Source: Nocardioidaceae bacterium
GTDB taxonomy: Bacteria > Actinomycetota > Actinomycetes > Propionibacteriales > Nocardioidaceae
Direction of reading: 5' to 3'
Length of the DNA: 22,419 nt
Assembly: GCA_013813125.1 (NCBI GenBank)
Contig: JACCSH010000132.1
Location: forward strand, 1 to 22,419
Below the pieces are notes generated by a model. It was given only the letters and a program-made list of their open reading frames with translations. It was not told where the DNA came from and ran no database searches. A program made the translations under genes and the position numbers. Of the stretch, positions 8,457-14,461 are shown one piece after another. Within the stretch, counting starts at the first letter, position 1. Each line of letters opens with the position of its first letter.

Positions 8457-9797
8457 TCAGCCGTACGCCTCGCTGGGCGGGTCCGCGCGGGTGGCCAGGA
8501 AGTAGAGGAACGCGGTTGCCGCATATCCGAGTGCGATGGCGGCCAGGACGGCATACGACTTGCCGTCCGCCGGTAGCGCCAATGCGCCGACCGCCGCAGC
8601 CGCGACAAACACGACGTTGAACACAACGTCATAGACAGAGAAGACACGACCACGGAACGCGTCCTCGACGGAGGTCTGAACCAGGGTGTCGACGCAGATC
8701 TTGACGCCCTGCGAGGAAAGGCCGAGCACGAAGGCTGCGACGAGCAACGAGGGCTCGGTGTACAGGGCACCCGGGAAAACCTCGAAGACAGCCGCCAGGC
8801 TCAGCAGGACGAGGATCCACCCCGGAGGAGACAGCCGGTCTGTCGCTGCCGGAGTCACCACCGCCGCGAACAAAAATCCCGCGCCTGACACGAGCACGGC
8901 GACCGACAAGCCGGCCAGTCCCGCCTCGACATCGTCAGGGTCGTTGAAGTAGTTGCGGTAGAGCAAGATCGTGGCCACCGTGGACAACCCGTAGAAGAAG
9001 CGATGTGCGGCAATGACGCCCAGTGCCTTCGCGGCCACCGGTCGCTCCCGCAGATGTTGCAGACCGGCCATCAGCCCTCGGCCCACCCGGCTCAGCGCCT
9101 CGGCGACGGCAGGGCGAGCCGGGTCCAGATCGGGGCCTAGCAGGTGCCGCGGGATCCGCCAGGTGAGCACCGCAGCGAGTCCGTAACCTGCCGCAGCCAT
9201 CAGGAGGAGTCCGACGTTGGCGTTCAGATCCGACGGCAGCAGCTCTGGGGGCACCAGGCGCAGGCTGCTACCGACACCCAGGCCGATCATGAAAGCGAGA
9301 GTGCCGCTCGTCGGGACGATCGAGTTTGCGAGCACGAGCTGGCGTGTCTCCACGACATGCGGCAGGGCCGCTGACAGCCCGGCCAGCAAGAAGCGATTGA
9401 TGCTGAAGGCGACCAACACCGCCGCGAACACCAAAGCCTCTTCTTCAATCCACGTGATCAGCCCAGCCGCTGCCGTGACCGGGACAACCCGGACCAGGTT
9501 AGCGATCAAGAGGACCTGACGGCGGCTCCAGCGGTCGAGGAATACGCCGGTGAACGGCCCCAACACGCTGAACGGCAGCAGCAGAGTGGCAAGAACCGCG
9601 GCGATGGACGCCGCGTCCGGCTGGCGCTCCGGAGAGAACAGCAGATAGGACGCCAGCCCCACCTGGAAGATGCCATCGGCGGACTGCCCTGTGACACGGA
9701 CTGCGAAGAGCTGCCGGAAGCGCCGGTTGGCCAGCAGCGTCACCAGCCCGCGCACGAACGTCATAACCGCACAGTCTGCCGTCTGCGAGACACTCAC
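8457..9797 (-). CDS. MFS transporter
   Basis: An integral membrane permease of about 446 aa in the major facilitator superfamily. It has roughly 10-12 hydrophobic segments in two halves separated by a hydrophilic loop (RHLLGPDLDPARPAVAEALS). The first half holds the family loop motif between helices 2 and 3 (GVFLDRWSRRQVLL, a G-x3-D-R-x-x-R-R form). It starts LVTLLANRRFRQLFAVRVTGQ, as drug/siderophore-exporter-like MFS proteins do. The substrate is unknown. The frame is open back to 10043, overlapping the divergent uraD, which is unlikely. The GTG at 9797 has GGAAGG 7 nt upstream and is preferred; an ATG at 9764 directly before the first helix is the alternative. Downstream is the amino acid decarboxylase. 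It could instead be a purine or allantoin carrier for the divergent operon, but nothing in the sequence shows this. Confidence 0.85.
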   Translation of the reverse strand: MSVSQTADCAVMTFVRGLVTLLANRRFRQLFAVRVTGQSADGIFQVGLASYLLFSPERQPDAASIAAVLATLLLPFSVLGPFTGVFLDRWSRRQVLLIANLVRVVPVTAAAGLITWIEEEALVFAAVLVAFSINRFLLAGLSAALPHVVETRQLVLANSIVPTSGTLAFMIGLGVGSSLRLVPPELLPSDLNANVGLLLMAAAGYGLAAVLTWRIPRHLLGPDLDPARPAVAEALSRVGRGLMAGLQHLRERPVAAKALGVIAAHRFFYGLSTVATILLYRNYFNDPDDVEAGLAGLSVAVLVSGAGFLFAAVVTPAATDRLSPPGWILVLLSLAAVFEVFPGALYTEPSLLVAAFVLGLSSQGVKICVDTLVQTSVEDAFRGRVFSVYDVVFNVVFVAAAAVGALALPADGKSYAVLAAIALGYAATAFLYFLATRADPPSEAYG

Positions 9798-9822
9798 CAA
9801 GAAGCCTTCCGACGCCGGGTCG

Positions 9823-9832
9823 ACCAGCTGGT
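9823..9832. promoter_or_regulatory. Perfect 10-bp palindrome in the MFS/uraD divergent interval
   Basis: ACCAGCTGGT is its own reverse complement. It lies 37 nt upstream of the candidate uraD -10 and 25 nt upstream of the MFS start. This is a reasonable place for an operator controlling one or both units. The symmetry does not extend beyond the ten bases, so this is a weak call. Confidence 0.25.
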
Positions 9833-9869
9833 TCGCTGAGCATCCCCCGCGCCCGGTTGCGTTCCTGCG

Positions 9870-9875
9870 TACCGT
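9870..9875 (+). promoter_or_regulatory. Candidate -10 element (TACCGT) at the head of the purine operon
   Basis: TACCGT ends 7 nt before the uraD ATG at 9883, with no convincing Shine-Dalgarno between. This fits a leaderless transcript starting at the ATG. No -35 match is seen at 16-18 nt spacing, as is common for regulated actinobacterial promoters. Confidence 0.4.
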
Positions 9876-9882
9876 CACAGGT

Positions 9883-10428
9883 ATGAGCACTTCTCGGGCC
9901 TCGGGTACCGGGTCGCGAGCGGCGACCGGCATCGACTGGTTCAACCACCTGCCAGACGACGACGTGCGCGAGCTGCTGGCGAGCTGCCTGGCGGTCCAGC
10001 GATGGGTCGACAACATTGCCTCCGGGCGTCCGTACGGCGACAATGAGGACGTCGCGGCTCAGGCGCGGCAGAGCGCGAGAAGTCTCAGCGACGACGAGTT
10101 GGCAGCAGCGCTGGCCCGCCATCCGCGAATCGGACAAAGGCTTGCATCAGGCGAGGCTGAAGCCGCACAGTCGGCGCGGGAGCAGTTGGGCGTCGGAGCG
10201 GACGAGGAGAGTCTGGCTGCGCTGCGCAAGGGCAATCTCGCCTATGAGCAGCGTTTCAACCGGGTTTTCTTGATCAGGGCGGCAGGGCGCTCGGCCGACG
10301 AGATCTTGTCGGAGCTCGAGCGCAGGCTGTCAAACGACGAGACGACAGAGAGGGCGGAGACCGTGGCGCAGCTTCTCGAGATCGCCCTGCTGCGCCTCGA
10401 CTCAGCGCTCAACAGGCACCCATCATGA
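9883..10428 (+). CDS. uraD: OHCU decarboxylase (2-oxo-4-hydroxy-4-carboxy-5-ureidoimidazoline decarboxylase)
   Basis: A 181-aa enzyme that decarboxylates OHCU to (S)-allantoin, the last step of the urate oxidase / hydroxyisourate hydrolase / OHCU decarboxylase series. The family signature HPRIG is at 80-84 with the catalytic His80. A conserved SAREQLG follows with Glu100, and then the C-terminal helices GNLAYEQRFNRVFLIRAAGRS and LERRLSNDETTE. The length is normal. The open frame extends upstream to 9670, but the ATG at 9883 begins just before the family core (GIDWFNHLPDDDVRELLASC) and follows a TACCGT box. It is the first gene of the purine operon and overlaps uraH by 4 nt. Confidence 0.93.
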   Translation: MSTSRASGTGSRAATGIDWFNHLPDDDVRELLASCLAVQRWVDNIASGRPYGDNEDVAAQARQSARSLSDDELAAALARHPRIGQRLASGEAEAAQSAREQLGVGADEESLAALRKGNLAYEQRFNRVFLIRAAGRSADEILSELERRLSNDETTERAETVAQLLEIALLRLDSALNRHPS

Positions 10429-10754
10429 GCACGGTCACCACGCACGTCCTCGACTCGTCCGCGGGCCAACCCGCGGCGGGAGTTGTTGTCGTACTCGAGT
10501 CATGCGCAAACGGTGAGCGGCTTGGTGCGGGAGAGACCGACGCCGATGGCCGAGTGACCGGCCTCGGGCCTGACCGGCTCGATCCAGGCGACTATCAGCT
10601 GAGGTTCGGCACTGGCGGCTATTTTGCCGGGCGGCAGCAGGCGACGTTCTATCCCGAGGTGGTGGTCGCATTCACCGTCGCCGACCCGGACCAGCACTAC
10701 CACGTTCCCTTGCTGCTGAGCCCCTACAGCTTTTCCACCTACCGAGGGAGCTAG
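10425..10754 (+). CDS. uraH: 5-hydroxyisourate hydrolase
   Basis: A 109-aa transthyretin-like protein that hydrolyses 5-hydroxyisourate to OHCU, feeding UraD. The family active-site residues are visible: THVLD with His7, DADGR with Arg43, HYHVPLLLSP with His93, and the invariant C-terminal YRGS (106-109) that separates hydrolases from true transthyretins. It is full length. The ATG overlaps the uraD stop (ATGA), so the two are coupled, and urate oxidase follows after 2 nt. The enzymes for the two unstable urate intermediates are thus encoded next to the oxidase that makes them. Confidence 0.96.
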   Translation: MSTVTTHVLDSSAGQPAAGVVVVLESCANGERLGAGETDADGRVTGLGPDRLDPGDYQLRFGTGGYFAGRQQATFYPEVVVAFTVADPDQHYHVPLLLSPYSFSTYRGS

Positions 10755-10756
10755 CC

Positions 10757-11662
10757 GTGAGCATCGTGCTTGGGCCGAACTCGTACGGCAAAGCAGAGAA
10801 CCGCGTGGTCAGGATCTACCGCGACTCGTCCCGGCACGAGATCCGCGACATCAACGTGTCGTCTGCTCTGCGCGGAGACTTCACGGCCGCCCATCTGAGC
10901 GGCGATCAGGCTCGAGTGCTCCCCACCGACACCCAGAAGAACACCGCCTACGCCTACGCGAAGAAGGTCGGCCTCGAGCAAATCGAGGACTACGCGCTCG
11001 CTCTCGGCCGCCACTTCGTCGACGACATCGAACCGGTGGAAGGTGCCCGCATCGACGTTGACGAGTACGCCTGGGAGCGCATCGCGGTGGGCGGCAAACT
11101 CCACGACCACAGCTTCGTGCGCAAAGGACAGGAAATCCGTAATACCGTCGTCACCATCGACGGCTTGGGTGACAGCCAGTCTGCCTGGGTGGTCTCGGGG
11201 TTGCGAGACCTCGTGGTGCTCAAGTCGACAGGCTCGGAGTTCGCCGGGTTCCTCGTCGACGACTACACGACGCTGCCTGAGACGCATGACCGGGTGATGG
11301 CCACGTCTCTCACGGTGCGGTGGCGCTATCTCACGACCGACTGCGACTGGGCCACGGCGTACGACGAGATCCGGACCGTCTTGGTCGAGAAGTTTGCGAG
11401 CGTGCACAGCCTCGCTCTCCAGCAGACCTTGTTCGAGATGGGAAAGGGTGTGCTCCAGGCCCGCGGCGATGTCGCCGAGGTCAAGCTGTCAGCACCGAAT
11501 ATCCACCACTTCGCCTACGATCTCGAGCGGTTCGGTCTGGCGAACAACCAAGAGGTCTTCCACGTGGACGATCGCCCCTATGGGCTGATTCAGGTGACAG
11601 TGCAGCGCGATGATGTCACCGATGCGGGCAGCGCCTGGGAGGCGGTCCCCGCCTTGCGTTGA
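10757..11662 (+). CDS. uox: Urate oxidase (uricase)
   Basis: A 301-aa cofactor-free oxidase that converts urate plus O2 to 5-hydroxyisourate and H2O2. Both tandem T-fold halves are present. Visible active-site elements are Lys12 (SYGKAENRV), LPTDTQKNT with Thr57, FAGFLVDDYTTLPETHDR at 162-179 with the substrate-binding Phe and Arg, the LQQTLFEMG glutamine, and APNIHHFAYDL at 247-256 with the catalytic-triad histidine. The length is normal for bacterial uricases. The GTG start has GGGAG about 8 nt upstream (GAGGGAGCTAGCC). A 67-nt gap follows, the largest inside the operon, with a weak 5-bp hairpin (GCTGC/GCAGC at 11678-11692). H2O2 must be removed elsewhere, as no catalase is in the window. 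Confidence 0.96.
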   Translation: MSIVLGPNSYGKAENRVVRIYRDSSRHEIRDINVSSALRGDFTAAHLSGDQARVLPTDTQKNTAYAYAKKVGLEQIEDYALALGRHFVDDIEPVEGARIDVDEYAWERIAVGGKLHDHSFVRKGQEIRNTVVTIDGLGDSQSAWVVSGLRDLVVLKSTGSEFAGFLVDDYTTLPETHDRVMATSLTVRWRYLTTDCDWATAYDEIRTVLVEKFASVHSLALQQTLFEMGKGVLQARGDVAEVKLSAPNIHHFAYDLERFGLANNQEVFHVDDRPYGLIQVTVQRDDVTDAGSAWEAVPALR

Positions 11663-11729
11663 CGAGGAAATCCCACTGCTGCACCAAGCAGCCAAGCTGT
11701 GCACAAACGAAGTCGCCGAAAGAGAGCCC

Positions 11730-12605
11730 ATGGAGTTCCTGACACCGACCAGCATGCAGGAGGCGTTGGAGGCCAAGTCGGCTCATCCTGACGCCAAGCC
11801 GATTCTGGGCGGCACCGACGTGATGGTGGAGCTCAACTTCGACCGCTGTCGACCGGCGACCCTGCTCGACCTCACGCGGATTCCCGAGCTAGCTGAATGG
11901 GGACGAGACAACGGCAGCATCAAACTCGGCGCAGGAGTCTCCTACACCCGAGTCATTGCGGAGCTGGCAGACCAGTTGCCCGGCCTGGCGATGGCATCGC
12001 GGACGGTCGGCTCACCCCAGATCCGAAACCGTGGGACCGTCGGCGGCAACCTCGGCGCCGCCTCGCCGGCGGGCGACTCTCACCCGGCACTGCTTGCGGC
12101 CGATGCCGAGATCGAACTCAGGTCAGTCAACGGTCTGCGCCGACTGCCCGCCACCGAGTTCTACACCGGCGTCAAGCGGCACGCGGGACGCGACGACGAG
12201 CTGATCACCGCCGTCCACATCACGCCACCCTCGGGTCCGCAGCAGTTCTGCAAGATCGGGACCCGCAACGCCATGGTGATCTCGGTCTCTGCGTTTTCGA
12301 TCGCCCTGCACCCCGATCGCTCAGAGGTGCGGACCGGCATCGGTTCGGCCGCCCCCACCCCTAGGCGGGCGGTCGATGCGGAGACGTGGCTGGCTGCCGC
12401 CCTCGAAGCCAACGGCCTCTGGGAGTCGCGAGGCGCCTTGCCGGAGGGTCTCGCCCGCGAGTTCGCCGGCCTCGTCGCTGCCGCCGCCTCCCCGATCGAC
12501 GATGTGCGGGGCACCGCCGCCTACCGGCTGCACTCCCTTTCGGTGATGGCCCGCCGATCGCTCGGCTGGGTCTGGAACGACTACGCCTCCGGACAGGAGC
12601 ACTGA
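11730..12605 (+). CDS. pucC: Xanthine dehydrogenase FAD-binding subunit
   Basis: A 291-aa FAD subunit of a three-subunit molybdenum hydroxylase (CoxM / PucC / E. coli XdhB type), which passes electrons from the 2Fe-2S clusters to NAD+ or another acceptor. FAD-binding motifs are ILGGTDVM (25-32) and GSPQIRNRGTVGGNLGAASPAGDS (94-117). The C-terminal domain has the family CO-dehydrogenase-flavoprotein fold (ISVSAFSIALHPDRSEVRTGIGSAAPTPRRA). The frame runs back to 11610 into urate oxidase, but the ATG at 11730 begins the family's usual first strand (MEFLTPTSMQEAL) and has an AAGAGAG purine stretch ahead. The 2Fe-2S subunit follows after 3 nt. The symbol follows the Bacillus puc scheme. Confidence 0.93.
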   Translation: MEFLTPTSMQEALEAKSAHPDAKPILGGTDVMVELNFDRCRPATLLDLTRIPELAEWGRDNGSIKLGAGVSYTRVIAELADQLPGLAMASRTVGSPQIRNRGTVGGNLGAASPAGDSHPALLAADAEIELRSVNGLRRLPATEFYTGVKRHAGRDDELITAVHITPPSGPQQFCKIGTRNAMVISVSAFSIALHPDRSEVRTGIGSAAPTPRRAVDAETWLAAALEANGLWESRGALPEGLAREFAGLVAAAASPIDDVRGTAAYRLHSLSVMARRSLGWVWNDYASGQEH

Positions 12606-12608
12606 GAC

Positions 12609-13097
12609 ATGCGCATCACCACGACCGTCAACTCAGAACCCCGCGATGTCGACGACGTGTGGGAGGGTGAGAGCCTCCTCTACATGTTGCGTGAGCGGAT
12701 GGGACTGCCCGGGTCCAAGAACGCCTGCGAGCAAGGGGAGTGCGGCTCTTGCACGGTGTATCTGGACGGCGTTGCGGTCTGTGCATGTCTGGTCGCTGCG
12801 GGACAGGCGGACGGGCGCGACATTGTCACGGTGGAGGGACTCACGGAGGGCAACGATCTGCATCCGGTTCAGCAAGCCTTCCTGGACGCGGGGGCCGTTC
12901 AGTGTGGCTTCTGCACACCCGGCCTCGTCGTCGCAACCCACGACCTGCTCGCACGCACGCCGCAGCCAGGCGACAGTGAGATACGCGAGTACCTGGCGGG
13001 CAACCTCTGCCGCTGCACCGGCTACGAGAAGATTCTCGACGCGGTGAAGCTCGCGGCCTCCCGGATGGCCAGCAGTCCGACGAAGGTGGCTAAATGA
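12609..13097 (+). CDS. pucE: Xanthine dehydrogenase 2Fe-2S subunit
   Basis: A 162-aa iron-sulfur subunit (CoxS / PucE / E. coli XdhC type) carrying two [2Fe-2S] clusters that link the molybdenum site to FAD. All eight cluster cysteines can be placed. The plant-ferredoxin-like cluster uses Cys40, Cys45, Cys48 and Cys60 ([10 protein letters not shown] ... CAC). The second uses Cys99, Cys102, Cys134 and Cys136 (CGFCTPG ... GNLCRCTGY). The length is normal with a short extra C-terminal tail (SPTKVAK). Its stop overlaps the next gene, the deaminase, by 4 nt, so an unrelated enzyme follows it in place of the Mo subunit. Confidence 0.95.
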   Translation: MRITTTVNSEPRDVDDVWEGESLLYMLRERMGLPGSKNACEQGECGSCTVYLDGVAVCACLVAAGQADGRDIVTVEGLTEGNDLHPVQQAFLDAGAVQCGFCTPGLVVATHDLLARTPQPGDSEIREYLAGNLCRCTGYEKILDAVKLAASRMASSPTKVAK

Positions 13098-14461
13098 CGA
13101 CCACCGTCATCGACGGGTGCACCGTCGTCACGATGGATCCGGACCGCAACGAGTACTCGACCGGCCATCTCGTGGTCGAGGGCACCCGCATCACCTCAGT
13201 CGGCGCGGGGCCAGCTCCCTCTGACCTGCCCGGTGCCACGTACGTCGACGGGACCGGTTGCCTTGCCACGCCAGGCCTGATCAACACCCACCACCACCTC
13301 TATCAATGGGTGACCCGCGGCCTCGCGGTCGACTCCACGCTCTTTGAGTGGCTGGCCACGCTGTATCCCGTCTGGGGCGGCATCGACGAGGACATCGTCC
13401 GAACTGCAGCAACGGGAGGCATGGCCTGGCTCGCTCGCACAGGGTGTACGACGACCATGGACCACCACTACGTCTTTCCTGCCGATGGTGGCGACCTGAT
13501 GGCAGCGGAAATCCAGGCCGCACAGAGCGTCGGCCTCCGCTTCTTGCCCACCCGCGGATCCATGGACCTCGGGCAGAGCCAGGGCGGGTTGCCGCCCGAC
13601 TCGGTCGTCGAGGATCTCGACACGATCCTCACCGCCACCACGGACGCAATCGACCGGTACCACGACCCGAGCCCCGACTCCATGCTGCGCATCGGCGTCT
13701 CTCCGTGCTCGCCGTTCTCCGTGACGGGTGACTTGATGAAGCAAGCAGCCGGGCTGGCCCGGGACAAGGGTGTCCGCCTGCACACCCATCTCGCCGAGAC
13801 TCTCGACGAGCAGAGCTTCTGCCAGGACCGGTTCGGCTGCCTGCCCGTCGACTACATGGAGTCACTCGGCTGGTTGGGCGACGACGTCTGGTACGCCCAC
13901 GGCATTCACCTCGACGACGACGCCATCACCAAACTCGGTGGCACCGGCACCGGGGTCGCGCACTGCCCCTCCTCGAACGCGCGCCTTGGCGCGGGCATCT
14001 GCCGCAGCCGGGACCTGCGCGACGTTGGGGCGCCGGTCGGACTCGGCGTAGACGGCGCTGCCTCCAACGAGGCGGGGTCGATGCTCGAGGAGGTGCGCAC
14101 CTCGCTGCTCTTTGCCCGTGCCAGGGGCGGCCCTCAGGCGCTGAGTGTTCGCGACTCGCTGGAGATGGCCACCCTGGGCGGCGCCGAAGTGCTCGGCTGG
14201 AATCGCGAGATCGGGTCGCTGGAGCCAGGAAAGCTGGCCGACCTGGCCCTGTGGCGTCTTGACACGCTGGCACATATCGGCGTTGCCGATCCGGTGGCCG
14301 CGCTCGTCCTGGGAGCCCAACCGCCGCTGGAACTGCTCCTTGTCAATGGCCAGCGCACGGTCGAGCGCGACCGTCTTGTCACCCTCGACGAAGACATCGT
14401 CGCAAGGGAAGTCTTGTCCGCAAGCACCACGCTGCTATCTCGAGCCGGAGTGATCTCGTGA
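13094..14461 (+). CDS. 8-oxoguanine deaminase-like amidohydrolase
   Basis: A 455-aa enzyme of the amidohydrolase superfamily (COG0402, guanine/8-oxoguanine deaminase and triazine hydrolase group). The mononuclear metal site is intact: PGLINTHHHLYQ with His66 and His68, HTHLAET with His232, YAHGIHL with His269, and GLGVDGAASNE with Asp320. The THHHLYQ...TRG stretch and STLFEWLATLYPVW are close to characterised 8-oxoguanine deaminases (the Pa0142 group), which make urate directly. Guanine or another aminated purine is a possible alternative substrate. It overlaps the 2Fe-2S gene upstream and the Mo-subunit gene downstream by 4 nt each, so it is translated as part of the xanthine dehydrogenase set. 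Both enzymes would deliver urate to the uricase encoded upstream. Confidence 0.88.
   Translation: MTTTVIDGCTVVTMDPDRNEYSTGHLVVEGTRITSVGAGPAPSDLPGATYVDGTGCLATPGLINTHHHLYQWVTRGLAVDSTLFEWLATLYPVWGGIDEDIVRTAATGGMAWLARTGCTTTMDHHYVFPADGGDLMAAEIQAAQSVGLRFLPTRGSMDLGQSQGGLPPDSVVEDLDTILTATTDAIDRYHDPSPDSMLRIGVSPCSPFSVTGDLMKQAAGLARDKGVRLHTHLAETLDEQSFCQDRFGCLPVDYMESLGWLGDDVWYAHGIHLDDDAITKLGGTGTGVAHCPSSNARLGAGICRSRDLRDVGAPVGLGVDGAASNEAGSMLEEVRTSLLFARARGGPQALSVRDSLEMATLGGAEVLGWNREIGSLEPGKLADLALWRLDTLAHIGVADPVAALVLGAQPPLELLLVNGQRTVERDRLVTLDEDIVAREVLSASTTLLSRAGVIS

Noticed and set aside
11663..11729. Hairpin GCTGC-N5-GCAGC between urate oxidase and the FAD subunit gene, considered as a terminator or attenuator
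   Set aside because: The stem is only 5 bp with no T-run after it. It is too weak to call, though the 67-nt gap is the largest in the operon.
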